A stretch of DNA of 64,000 nucleotides, from positions 1,540,001-1,604,000 of the forward strand of contig NZ_PDCM01000001.1 of the NCBI RefSeq assembly GCF_008634025.1, in the 5' to 3' direction. Below, one piece after another: positions 17,524 through 25,407 of this stretch. The notes below the pieces were generated by a model, which was not told the DNA's origin, ran no database searches, and saw only the letters and a list, made by a program, of their open reading frames with translations. Both the position numbers and the translations under genes were made by a program. Each line of letters starts with the position of its first letter. Position 1 is the stretch's first letter. Origin of the DNA: Streptomyces albofaciens JCM 4342. GTDB taxonomy: Bacteria; Actinomycetota; Actinomycetes; Streptomycetales; Streptomycetaceae.

Positions 17524-18021
17524 TCAGTGTGTCCTGGGACTTTCCAGGTGTGAGATGAGCTTGCCCGACGAGGCGCCGGAGCCCTGCGGGTTGGGCACGT
17601 GCTGCTTGATCAGCGACTCGCTGAAGTCCTCGCCCTCCGCGTAATTGCGGGACATGGAGTTCAGCGCCTTGCCGATTTCCTGGAGCTTCGAGGACAGGTG
17701 GCCCATCGACTCGTACATGCCGTCGCGTACGCCCTCGTAGACGACGCCGAACTTCTCACCGATCTCGTCATCGCCCCACGGCGGCATGTCCGCCTTGCTG
17801 GCGAACGTCGTCAAACCGCTCATGAACTGCTCACCGAACGACTTCTCCGGCTCCTTTTGGCCACCGCCCGCCGGCGGCGTCCCCGGCGGGCCCGCGCCCA
17901 GCGCGCTCAGCCCGTCCATCAGCCGCTTGACCGAGTCCTGGAAGTCCTCACCCAGCTTGACGAAGTTGGTGCCCTCCGCCTTCAGGGACTCCACCTCGGT
18001 CTGGAAACCGCCTGCTCCCAC
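17524..18021 (-). CDS. WXG100/ESX-like small secreted protein, toxin partner
   Basis: 165 residues, mostly helical, GTG start. N-terminal helix GFQTEVESLKAEGTNFVKLG, a Pro/Gly-rich bend (GPPGTPPAGGG), then helices GVVYEGVRDGMYESMGHL and LQEIGKALNSMSRNYAEGED. YAEGE matches the YxxxD/E export signal of type VII secretion substrates, placed after a helix as expected. There is no Sec signal peptide. Gene order (small ESX-like protein immediately upstream of the large toxin on the same strand) suggests it pairs with the N-terminal helical domain of the toxin for export. It is longer than classical ~100-residue WXG100 proteins and lacks a clear WXG in the usual place, so it is a divergent member. 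The 214 bp to the toxin start holds no other gene. Confidence 0.7.
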   Translation of the reverse strand: MGAGGFQTEVESLKAEGTNFVKLGEDFQDSVKRLMDGLSALGAGPPGTPPAGGGQKEPEKSFGEQFMSGLTTFASKADMPPWGDDEIGEKFGVVYEGVRDGMYESMGHLSSKLQEIGKALNSMSRNYAEGEDFSESLIKQHVPNPQGSGASSGKLISHLESPRTH

Positions 18022-18167
18022 AACGCCCCCGAGTTGTCCGTGCCTTCTTCAGGTGCTGCCCAAAGAGATGTTCATGCCAAAGTCTAGATGTTGCCAAGGG
18101 TCCGTACGAGGCCGGACAACGGTGCGACGCCGGAGGGCGGCAGCAGCCCTGTCAGGCTCCGCTGCCC

Positions 18168-18569
18168 TCACGACGTGCTGGGCCGATACCACCGGTGGTA
18201 GATCTTCACGGCCTCCTCCGGGGGATGGTTCGGCAGAAAGGTCACATCTCCGTTGATCTTGGAGATGGCCACGCTGCTACCGCCCGGATCGGCCGGTGGC
18301 GCCTGCGGGTCCGTCGGGGCCGGCCAGCTCGCGCGTACGAGGTAGCCGACGTCGAATTCGTGGACGAACAGACCGGCCGGGCCGCCGGGCGAACCGACCT
18401 CGGGGAAGTGGCGCCGGCCGATTTCCCGCGCTTCCTCCGGGGTGGACGGGATCGGTCGCGGCCCGTTGTCCGCCGGGCCCGCGTGCGGCGGGGGCGGAGG
18501 TGGCGGCGGGGGAGGGGGAGGTGTGGGCGACTGGCCGGAAACATGGCCCGGGATGTCGGAATCTGCCAT
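18168..18569 (-). CDS. Small conserved protein of the toxin locus, candidate immunity factor or chaperone
   Basis: 133 residues with an excellent start (AAGGAGGGGCAATTC then ATG). After MADSDIPGHVSGQSP comes a run of proline residues, then a compact domain: PEEAREIGRRHFPEVG, LFVHEFDVGYLVRASWP, SVAISKINGDVTFLPNHP, PEEAVKIYHRWYRPS. The domain resembles small YrhB/Imm35-like immunity proteins in length and strand order, but I am not certain of the family. It is the first gene of the minus-strand toxin locus. A fragment of a close paralogue (VHEFDIGFLV) lies in the pseudogene at 7942-8400, linking it to the system. A role in toxin neutralisation or presentation is inferred. Confidence 0.6.
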   Translation of the reverse strand: MADSDIPGHVSGQSPTPPPPPPPPPPPPHAGPADNGPRPIPSTPEEAREIGRRHFPEVGSPGGPAGLFVHEFDVGYLVRASWPAPTDPQAPPADPGGSSVAISKINGDVTFLPNHPPEEAVKIYHRWYRPSTS

Positions 18570-18746
18570 GAATTGCCCCTCCTTAGGTGTTGGTTGTGCC
18601 GGTCACATGCTGGCGTTTGCGTCAGCAGTGGCCAACTTAACCCACGTCGCTTCCGTGCGTTCGGTTCTCGGCGGCGGTGAGGTTTGGGCTGTGTGGGGGA
18701 TATGACTGAGCCGACGACGTGGAAGTCGGGGGCTCCAGGGGGCAGC

Positions 18747-18845
18747 GGACTCGGCGTATTCAACGGACTAGGCGGGCTAGGCGGACTAGGCGGGCTCGGC
18801 GGACTCGGCGGGCTGAGCGGGCTCGGCGGATTCAGCGGGCTCGGT
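18747..18845. repeat. 9-bp minisatellite, 11 units, at the LysR 3' end
   Basis: Eleven 9-bp units of the form GGRCTMGGC. On the minus strand they encode the Ala/Glu/Ser/Pro tail of the LysR protein. Units with CTA read as TAG stop and units with CTC read as Glu; the stop at 18786 is within the fifth unit. Confidence 0.85.
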
Positions 18846-19796
18846 GGCCGACTCGGGTCGCGGTGGTTCGGCGGGGGCGGGGTGGCCGAGATCCGGATCG
18901 CCGAGTCGGGCGGGTGCGTGCGTGAGGGCGTCCAGGCACGCGCGTACAGGCGGGGTTTCCGTACGCGGGCGCCAGGCCACCTGGACATCACGCCGGAGCG
19001 GTGGATCGGTCGGCAGAAATCGGACGCCGGGCGGGGCCTGGCGGCGGGCCGTGGCGGGGACGAGTGCGGCGGTCAGCCCGGCGGCCACCAGGGTGAGCTG
19101 GGTGACGTGGTCGCTGACGCTGTAGCGGAGGTCCGGCTCGACGCCGCAGGTACGCAGGGCCTGTACGAGCGCTTCGCGCGGCTCGGCCCCGGGCGGGCAG
19201 GCTGCCCACGGGACCCCGTCGAGGTCGGCGAGACGGAGGGCGGGACGGTCGCCGAGCGGGTGCGCCTCGTGGAGTGCCACTCGTGCTGCTTCCGTGACGA
19301 GCGTGCGTACGGCCACGCCTTCGGGCAGGTGCCGCGGCCGGTTCGACCAGTTCTCTATGAGGAGCAGGTCGAGGTCGCCGCGCAGGAGGGCGGGGAGCAG
19401 TTCGGCCACCTCGCCGTCGCGCACCGTCGGGGCCAGCCGAGGATGACGTGTGGTCAGTGTGGCCAACGTGGCGGGTAGCAAGGTGCGTATGGCGCTGCCG
19501 ATGGCGCCTATTCGAAGCGGGCCGAGAACTTCGTCATTCAGGGCGGCGAGATCGTCCTCGGCCGCGGCCAGCTGGGACATGACCGCGGCCGCGTGTTCCG
19601 CGAGCACCCGACCGGCGTGGGTCAGCCGTACGCTGCGCCCCTCCGGCTCCGTGAGGCGGTGTCCGCACTCCCGTTCCAGCTTGCTCAGCTGCTGGCTCAT
19701 GCCGGACGGCGTGATGTGCAGGGCCTGTGCAGCCCGAGCGATGGAACCGTGCGTGTCCACCGCGGCCAGGGCGCGCAGCCGTTCCAAGTTGATCAT
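18786..19796 (-). CDS. LysR-family transcriptional regulator
   Basis: 336 residues. N-terminal winged helix-turn-helix: NLERLRALAAVDTHGSIARA, ALHITPSGMSQQLSKLEREC (residues 3-45). The effector-binding domain starts PLRIGAIGSAIRTLLPATLA, with the VREGEV-like strand TVRDGEVAELLPALLRGDLD. It is divergent from the EamA exporter gene, and an ATCACC-N4-GGTGAT repeat lies upstream, so it probably controls that exporter in response to an unknown metabolite. The C-terminal ~35 residues (PAPAEPPRPESATEPAESAE and on) are encoded by the 9-bp minisatellite and are not part of the fold. No Shine-Dalgarno is seen before the ATG at 19796. Confidence 0.88.
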   Translation of the reverse strand: MINLERLRALAAVDTHGSIARAAQALHITPSGMSQQLSKLERECGHRLTEPEGRSVRLTHAGRVLAEHAAAVMSQLAAAEDDLAALNDEVLGPLRIGAIGSAIRTLLPATLATLTTRHPRLAPTVRDGEVAELLPALLRGDLDLLLIENWSNRPRHLPEGVAVRTLVTEAARVALHEAHPLGDRPALRLADLDGVPWAACPPGAEPREALVQALRTCGVEPDLRYSVSDHVTQLTLVAAGLTAALVPATARRQAPPGVRFLPTDPPLRRDVQVAWRPRTETPPVRACLDALTHAPARLGDPDLGHPAPAEPPRPESATEPAESAEPAQPAESAEPA

Positions 19797-19839
19797 CAGG
19801 TCAGGCTAGCGACGGACCGGGCGGCGACGCATAAGCAGA

Positions 19840-19855
19840 ATCACCGAATGGTGAT
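19840..19855. promoter_or_regulatory. LysR-type operator in a divergent intergenic region
   Basis: ATCACC-GAAT-GGTGAT is a perfect 6-bp inverted repeat, 44 bp upstream of the LysR start and on the side of the divergent exporter. Spacing is in the range of LysR T-N11-A type sites. The assignment is inferred from position. Confidence 0.5.
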
Positions 19856-20197
19856 GACAGATCGTCGCTTTTGTTCAGCGGTGGGGGTAGTCAGGGTGAA
19901 GGCATGATGCTGCGAGGGAACGAAAGGGAAGCCTGGCGCGAGGGGGAGACCCGGGACGCCCGGGACGGTGGAGACGCCCAGGGCAGCCGGGAACTCCGGG
20001 ACGGTGAGGAAGCTCAGGACGGTGAGGAAGTCCACGACGACGGGCAAGCTTCGGGCGACGATCGAAGTGGGGCCGGTGGACACGGCGACGCTGGGCGTAG
20101 GGCTGGTGGAGGCGGTGACCCCCGGCGTAGGGCTGGTGGACGCGAAGATCCTCGACGTAAGGCCGACGGGAGCGGGGAGGCTCCGCGCGGAGGTGGC

Positions 20198-21181
20198 GTG
20201 CGCGGTGGGCATCCGTCCCGCGCCGGCGCCCGCGGAAAGCCCGTACTCATGGTGCTCGTCGGCAGCCTCTGCATCTCCGCTTCCGCCGTGTTCGTCAAGC
20301 TGTCCGGTACGAGCGCGGGCACGGCGGCGTTCTTCCGTTGCGCCATCGCGCTCCTGGTCCTGGTGCCGCTGGCGCTCGCGGAAAGGCGCACGGCCGGGCC
20401 GCGGGCCTGGCGTCTGCGGCGCCTGGACCTCGCGGCCGGGGTGCTGCTCGGCATCGATTACGTCTTCTGGGCAGCGGCGATCCACAGCGTGGGCGCGTCC
20501 ATCGCCACCGTGGTCGTCAACATCCAGGTGGTGATCTTCCCGCTGCTGGCGCGTGTGTTCACCCGTACTCCCGTACCGCGACGCTTCGTTGTCGCGACGC
20601 CCGTCATGCTGCTGGGCGTGGCATTGGCCAGCGGAGCCGTCGGCGCTCCGGCGACGGGGAGCGCTCCGGTGGCCGGCGCAACGTTCGGCCTGGTCGCGGG
20701 TTTCGGGTACGCGGGTTACCTCTTCCTGATGCGGCTCGGCGGCGGCCAGGGCCATACGGTCGGCCCGGTGTGCACGTCCACCGCGGCGGCCGCGGGCGCC
20801 GCCGCGCTGCTCGGCGGGGCGTGGACCGGCATCGACTTCGCCCTCGACGCGCGCGCCTGGGGGTGGCTGACCACACTGGCACTCGTCGGGCAGGTACTGG
20901 CCTGGTTGGTGATGACGCCGGCGCTCCCGCGCCTGGCGCCCAACGTCGGCGCGGCACTGCTGCTCCTGCAACCGGTGATGGCCATCAGCCTGGGGATGGC
21001 GGTCGGTGAGCGGCCCACGGCGAGCCAGTTCGCGGGGTGCGTGCTGGTGGTCCTGGTGGTGTGGGGTGTGGGGCGTGGATCGAGGCGGCGGGCGCGCGGA
21101 GCGGAGCGTACGCCCGTACGGAAGCGGGGCGCGCGCAGCGTCTCGTACACCCGCCCGGGCGGTGGCGATGAGCGCGGCTGA
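20198..21181 (+). CDS. EamA-family (DMT) transporter
   Basis: 327 residues from GTG 20198, which has GGAGG four bases upstream and gives normal family length. The frame is open back to ATG 19904, but that extension is charged, repetitive and has poor third-position GC, so I exclude it. About ten membrane segments are visible, including VLMVLVGSLCISASAVFVKL, FFRCAIALLVLVPLALAE, AGVLLGIDYVFWAAAIHSVG and LLLLQPVMAISLGMAVGE. Two EamA halves (ATVVVNIQVVIFPLLA and NVGAALLLLQPVMAIS) show the internal duplication. Likely exports a small metabolite such as an amino acid or drug. Likely controlled by the divergent LysR. Confidence 0.85.
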   Translation: MRGGHPSRAGARGKPVLMVLVGSLCISASAVFVKLSGTSAGTAAFFRCAIALLVLVPLALAERRTAGPRAWRLRRLDLAAGVLLGIDYVFWAAAIHSVGASIATVVVNIQVVIFPLLARVFTRTPVPRRFVVATPVMLLGVALASGAVGAPATGSAPVAGATFGLVAGFGYAGYLFLMRLGGGQGHTVGPVCTSTAAAAGAAALLGGAWTGIDFALDARAWGWLTTLALVGQVLAWLVMTPALPRLAPNVGAALLLLQPVMAISLGMAVGERPTASQFAGCVLVVLVVWGVGRGSRRRARGAERTPVRKRGARSVSYTRPGGGDERG

Positions 21182-21305
21182 CGTCAAGGCCCCGTAAGAC
21201 AGCCCGGATTGGGCGACAGAAAAGTGTCAGGGGCGCCCGGCGCGACGCGTAGGAACGGTTGAGTGGGCTCATCCACAGGAGAAGCACACCCACGTCTCTT
21301 CCCTC

Positions 21306-21326
21306 GGGGCCCTTCGCCGGGGCCCC
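21306..21326 (+). terminator. Hairpin downstream of the EamA gene
   Basis: GGGGCCC (21306-21312) pairs with GGGCCCC (21320-21326) around a 7-nt loop, 125 bp after the exporter stop and before kdpB. Confidence 0.45.
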
Positions 21327-21449
21327 TCACCACAGCGCTCTCAACCCTCAGCGCACCACCCTTCGGCGCCCCTTCCTTCAGTGCCCTTCCCTCAGTCCGC
21401 CTCCCTCCTTACCTCTCCCTCCCTGACCGCCGCCCCGAAAGCCCCCGAG

Positions 21450-23696
21450 ATGCAGCCTCTGGCTCCGGACCAGCAGCAGAACGTCCCCGCCGCTCCCACG
21501 GACCCCGCCGCCCCCACCCACGGAAGCCCCCTTCACCAGGACCACCCCCATAGAACCCGCCGAACCCGCCGAACCCGCCGGACCCACCGCACCCGCCAGC
21601 CCCACCAAAACCACCCCCAGCCCCCCACTCCCGCCGGCCTGACCCCCACCCACCTAACCCCCGCCCACCTCCTCTCCTCCCTCCCGGACGCCCTCCGCAA
21701 GCTGCACCCGAAGACGCTCGTCCGTAACCCCGTCATGCTCGTCGTGGCCGCCGGCGCGCTGCTCACCACGCTCTCGGCCGTGCTCGACGCGAGCGTCTTC
21801 ACCTGGACGATCAGCGTCTGGCTCTGGCTCACCGTCGTCTTCGCGAACCTGGCCGAAGCGGTCGCGGAAGGGCGCGGCAAGGCGCAGGCCGAAACGTTGC
21901 GGCGGACGCGCGGCGACACCGTCGCGCGCCGACTGCGCAGCTGGCGCGTGGGGATGGGGGAGTGGGAGTACGAGGAGGAGACGGTACCGGCGGCCGACCT
22001 TCAGCCGTACGACATCGTCGTCGTGGACGCGGGCGGGACGGTACCCGGCGACGGCGAAGTGGTGCAGGGCGCCGCGTCCGTCGACGAGTCGGCGATCACG
22101 GGCGAATCGGCCCCGGTCATCCGAGAGGCGGGCGGTGATCGCTCCGGGGTCACGGGCGGGACGACGGTGCTGTCCGACCGCATCGTCGTCCGCATCACCT
22201 CCCGCCCCGGCCGGACCTTCCTCGACCGCATGATCGCGCTCGTGGAGGGCACGACCCGGCAGAAGACCCCGAACGAGCTGGCACTGAACATCCTGCTTGC
22301 CGCGCTCACCGTCGTTTTCCTGCTGGCCGTGGTCTCGCTCCAGCCGATGGCCGGTTACGCGGGCGCCGCCCAGCCGCTGACCGTACTGGTCGCGCTGCTC
22401 GTCACCCTCATCCCGACGACCATCGGCGCGCTGCTGTCGGCGATCGGCATCGCCGGGATGGACCGGCTCGTCCAGCGCAACGTCCTGGCTTTGTCCGGCC
22501 GGGCCGTCGAGGCGGCCGGGGACGTGAACACGCTTCTCCTCGACAAGACCGGCACGATCACGTACGGCAACCGCCGCGCCGACTCCTTCGTACCGCTGGA
22601 CGGCGTTCCGCACGCCCAGCTCGCCGACGCGGCCCAGCTCTCCTCCCTCGCCGACGAAACACCGGAGGGCCGGTCCATCGTGGCGCTGGCGCAGGAGAAA
22701 TACGGGGTACGGGTCCGTACGGAGGGGGAGATGGGGGCCGCGCGCTGGGTGGCGTTCAGCGCGCAGACCCGGATGAGCGGGGTCGATCTGGCCTGGTCGG
22801 GCGGGTGTCTGGTACGTAAGGGCGCGGCCGGAGCGGTACGGGACTGGGTGACGCGGCTGGGCGGTCAGGTGCCGCCGGAGGCGGGCTGGATCGTGGACTC
22901 CATCGCGGCGGGCGGCGGTACGCCCCTGCTGGTGGCGGTCGCCGACCGGCACGGCGCACGGGTGCTCGGCGCCGTACACCTCAAGGACGTGGTCAAGGAC
23001 GGCATCGCGCGCCGCTTCGCAGAACTGCGGGCCATGGGCATCAAGACGGTGATGGTCACCGGCGACAACCCGCTGACCGCCCGGTCCATCGCCGCGGAGG
23101 CCGGCGTGGACGACTACATCGCGGAGGCCACGCCCGAACAGAAGCTGGCGCGCATCCGGCAGGAACAGGAGGGCGGCAACCTCGTCGCGATGACGGGCGA
23201 CGGGACGAACGACGCGCCCGCCCTCGCCCAGGCGGATGTGGGCGTGGCCATGAACACCGGCACCTCGGCGGCGAAAGAGGCCGGGAACATGGTGGACCTG
23301 GACTCCAACCCGACCAAACTCATCGAGATCGTCGCCGTCGGCAAACAGCTGCTGATCACGCGCGGTGCGCTGACGACTTTCTCCATCTGCAACGACGTGG
23401 CGAAGTACTTCGCGATCGTGCCCGCCATGTTCTCCGCCGTCTACCCGGGGCTCGGCGCGCTCAACATCATGGGCCTGCACAGCCCGACTTCGGCCATCGC
23501 GTCGGCCATCATCTTCAACGCGCTGATCATCGTGGCGCTGATCCCGCTGGCCCTGCGCGGCGTCCGCTACCAGCCGACCTCCGCGCACGCGCTGCTCCGC
23601 CGGAACCTGGGGCTGTACGGGGTGGGCGGGCTGATCGCTCCGTTCATCGGTATCAAGCTCATCGATTTGGTTCTTCAAGTGGTGCCGGGAATGTGA
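21450..23696 (+). CDS. kdpB: Potassium-transporting P-type ATPase subunit B, without neighbouring kdpA/kdpC
   Basis: 748 residues from ATG 21450 (GTG 21381 is an alternative). KdpB hydrolyses ATP for high-affinity K+ uptake by KdpFABC. Motifs: [20 protein letters not shown], phosphorylation site [14 protein letters not shown] (D365), [40 protein letters not shown] and the KdpB-specific [20 protein letters not shown]. The catalytic core begins near [20 protein letters not shown]. Before it lie about 85 low-complexity residues (Pro/His/Thr/Arg), including five 9-bp repeats (21553-21597). kdpF, kdpA and kdpC, normally adjacent in that operon, are absent: upstream is EamA, downstream a hairpin and a convergent gene. 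Either the partners lie elsewhere or the operon was broken. Confidence 0.9.
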   Translation: MQPLAPDQQQNVPAAPTDPAAPTHGSPLHQDHPHRTRRTRRTRRTHRTRQPHQNHPQPPTPAGLTPTHLTPAHLLSSLPDALRKLHPKTLVRNPVMLVVAAGALLTTLSAVLDASVFTWTISVWLWLTVVFANLAEAVAEGRGKAQAETLRRTRGDTVARRLRSWRVGMGEWEYEEETVPAADLQPYDIVVVDAGGTVPGDGEVVQGAASVDESAITGESAPVIREAGGDRSGVTGGTTVLSDRIVVRITSRPGRTFLDRMIALVEGTTRQKTPNELALNILLAALTVVFLLAVVSLQPMAGYAGAAQPLTVLVALLVTLIPTTIGALLSAIGIAGMDRLVQRNVLALSGRAVEAAGDVNTLLLDKTGTITYGNRRADSFVPLDGVPHAQLADAAQLSSLADETPEGRSIVALAQEKYGVRVRTEGEMGAARWVAFSAQTRMSGVDLAWSGGCLVRKGAAGAVRDWVTRLGGQVPPEAGWIVDSIAAGGGTPLLVAVADRHGARVLGAVHLKDVVKDGIARRFAELRAMGIKTVMVTGDNPLTARSIAAEAGVDDYIAEATPEQKLARIRQEQEGGNLVAMTGDGTNDAPALAQADVGVAMNTGTSAAKEAGNMVDLDSNPTKLIEIVAVGKQLLITRGALTTFSICNDVAKYFAIVPAMFSAVYPGLGALNIMGLHSPTSAIASAIIFNALIIVALIPLALRGVRYQPTSAHALLRRNLGLYGVGGLIAPFIGIKLIDLVLQVVPGM
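21553..21597 (+). repeat. 9-bp minisatellite in the kdpB 5' region
   Basis: Five 9-bp units (GAACCCGCC three times, then GGACCCACC and GCACCCGCC) encoding [15 protein letters not shown] in the predicted N-terminal extension. Confidence 0.8.
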
Positions 23697-23711
23697 CGGG
23701 GCCGGGCCGGA

Positions 23712-23785
23712 CCGGACCGAGCGGGATCGGGCGGGGCCGGACCGAGCGGGATCGGGCGGGCGGACCGAGCAAGATCAGGCCGGGC
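23712..23785. repeat. About 25-bp tandem repeat after kdpB
   Basis: Two near-perfect copies of CCGGACCGAGCGGGATCGGG plus GCGGG (from 23712 and 23737) and a decayed third copy from 23761. Non-coding, between kdpB and the terminator. Confidence 0.7.
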
Positions 23786-23800
23786 CATACCAGGCCGGCC

Positions 23801-23836
23801 GTGCCGGGCCGGGGCAGTCGGGCCCCGGCCCGGCAC
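23801..23836. terminator. Strong bidirectional terminator
   Basis: A perfect 15-bp GC stem (23801-23815 with 23822-23836, 6-nt loop AGTCGG) between the convergent kdpB and reductase-hemerythrin genes. Confidence 0.8.
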
Positions 23837-23867
23837 AGCTCAACCGCATACGCCCACCCGGCGGGAC

Positions 23868-24887
23868 CTACGCTTCCGATGCCGCCGACGGCTCCGATGC
23901 CGCCGATGGCTCTGATGCCGCCGATGGCTCTGACGCCACCGACGGCTCCGATGCCTCCGGCGCCACCGACGCCGGCGCCACCGGCGGCCAGGGAACCTCC
24001 GCCAGGGCCGGAAGCACCTGCTCCTCCTCATAGGCGAGATGCGCCAGCAACTCCTCGGACATCCGCTCCAATTCGGTGCGGAAGCGTTCCGGGTCGGTAT
24101 TTCCGATATCCGCGAGCAGAGCGAGCAAGTCGTTCTGGATACGGGTGATCTTCCGGTGTTCCTCCCCCAGCCGGTCGAGCGCCGGGCGCAGTTCGGGGTG
24201 GTAGCGGCCCACGGCGGGAAACACATGCGCGTCCTCGCCGGTGTGGTGGAATTCCAGGCTCCGGCAGAACGCCAGGCAATGCTGCCGGATCTGGAGTCCG
24301 AGCCCCGGCGCCGGTGGTTCCCCCGGTCCCTGGTGCGCCGCCCGCGCCACCAGGTGGGCCTCGGCCTCGGCGCGTACGTGCCGCAACTGCGCGCGCAACC
24401 ACGTATGCACCTGCACGAGTTTGCCGGCGAGCGTGGTGACCTCGTGCGGCACCTCGCCGTCCGCCTCCTCGTACTCCGGCTCGGCGGGCTCCAGCACCAC
24501 GACCGGCAAGGTGCGCGTGGTCTTGGCCTGGTAGTCGGCGTACCCGGGGACGGCCCGTACCACCTGCGCGAACAGCCGGTCCCGGCGCTCGCCTTCAGCC
24601 GGCACCGCGATCGACTCGTACGTCTCGGTGCCCACCTCCACCCGTACCTGCGGGTGCGCGAGCAGGTTGTGGTACCAGTCGGGGTGGCGGGGCCCGCCGA
24701 GGTTGGAACCGACGACCAGCAGGAGGTCGCCGTCGCGGACGTATCCGAGGGGCACGGTGTACGGCTTGCCCGACTTCGCGCCGGTGGTGGTCAGCAGGAG
24801 CAGGTCACCGCCCTCGAACGGGCCGCCGACCTTCCCCGCATTGGCCCGGAACTCGTCGATGACCGATTGGTTGAAGGAATTGGGCAT
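23868..24887 (-). CDS. Deazaflavin-type nitroreductase fused to a hemerythrin-like domain
   Basis: 339 residues from ATG 24887 (GGAGAG ten bases upstream). Residues 1-135 (MPNSFNQSVIDEFRANAGKV, LLLLTTTGAKSGKPYTVPLG, VVGSNLGGPRHPDWYHNLLA) match the split-barrel F420-dependent Ddn-like reductase family. Residues about 155-315 form a four-helix hemerythrin-like domain with ligand-type residues in VHTWLRAQLRHVR, EFHHTGEDAHVFPAV, GEEHRKITRIQND and LAHLAYEEEQVLPAL. A di-iron centre sensing or storing O2 or NO could thus be joined to a cofactor-dependent reductase. The C-terminus is a repeat of SEPSAA units from an 18-bp minisatellite. There is no operon partner; kdpB is convergent. The domain calls are firm, the reaction is not. 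Confidence 0.82.
   Translation of the reverse strand: MPNSFNQSVIDEFRANAGKVGGPFEGGDLLLLTTTGAKSGKPYTVPLGYVRDGDLLLVVGSNLGGPRHPDWYHNLLAHPQVRVEVGTETYESIAVPAEGERRDRLFAQVVRAVPGYADYQAKTTRTLPVVVLEPAEPEYEEADGEVPHEVTTLAGKLVQVHTWLRAQLRHVRAEAEAHLVARAAHQGPGEPPAPGLGLQIRQHCLAFCRSLEFHHTGEDAHVFPAVGRYHPELRPALDRLGEEHRKITRIQNDLLALLADIGNTDPERFRTELERMSEELLAHLAYEEEQVLPALAEVPWPPVAPASVAPEASEPSVASEPSAASEPSAASEPSAASEA
23878..23967. repeat. 18-bp minisatellite encoding SEPSAA repeats
   Basis: Four 18-bp units (GATGCCGCCGATGGCTCT and variants) plus a degenerate fifth, inside the 3' end of the reductase-hemerythrin gene. Each unit adds six residues without changing frame. Confidence 0.85.
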
Positions 24888-25335
24888 GCTGATATCGCTC
24901 TCCGTGAAGCGCCATCCGCGTGACCGGCCGCGAGGCGGCGCAGCCGTCGTCACCGCGGTAAAAGTGAAAGGAAAGAGGGAAGAGGCCAGAAGAGGCGGGA
25001 AGGGGCGTGGAGGCGCGTAGAGGTGCGAAGAGGTACGTGAAAGAGGCGCAAACTGTGCCGCAGCCGACCAGCAACTACCAAGGCCCGAAACGTTCGGAAA
25101 GCCCGCAACACTCGGAACAACCCTTGGAGCAACACGAGGAACGGCATACGGACGTGCCGATCACGCCCTGCCCGCTACGCCTGCCCGCCGCTGATGTCAG
25201 GCCAGGCCTGGGAAGTCCGCGAAATATGAACTCATGCGAAGTCCTTGAGGAAAGGTGTGTCGCCCGACTGCCGGCCGGCCCACTTCTCTTTGGCCGACGT
25301 CACGCGCACACGCGTTCTCATTAGACCCATTCGGC
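24888..25335. other. Intergenic region without a convincing gene
   Basis: About 450 bp between two minus-strand genes. Purine-rich on the plus strand near 24960-25040 and less GC-biased than its surroundings. Open frames here lack homology cues, ribosome binding sites and codon bias. It should contain the promoter of the reductase-hemerythrin gene, which I could not pinpoint. Confidence 0.5.
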
Positions 25336-25407
25336 GATGGCTCCGTCAACCGGGATGGTTCCCTTAACCGGGATAGCTCCGTCAACCGGGACGGCTCCGT
25401 CAACCGG
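25336..25407. repeat. 18-bp minisatellite over the malic enzyme stop codon
   Basis: Four 18-bp units (GATGGCTCCGTCAACCGG and variants). The malic enzyme stop (25400-25402) lies in the last unit, so the array is mostly 3' untranslated sequence. Confidence 0.85.

Noticed and set aside
18684..19478. Plus-strand frame beginning with GLGG repeats
   Set aside because: Product of the 9-bp minisatellite and antisense of the LysR gene.
19904..20197. N-terminal extension of the EamA transporter
   Set aside because: Open in frame but highly charged, repetitive and with poor codon bias; a GTG with GGAGG at 20198 gives normal family length.
25336..25407. Tandem 18-bp array considered as a CRISPR-like array
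   Set aside because: Units are adjacent without spacers, too short, and no cas genes are present; the same holds for the other minisatellites.
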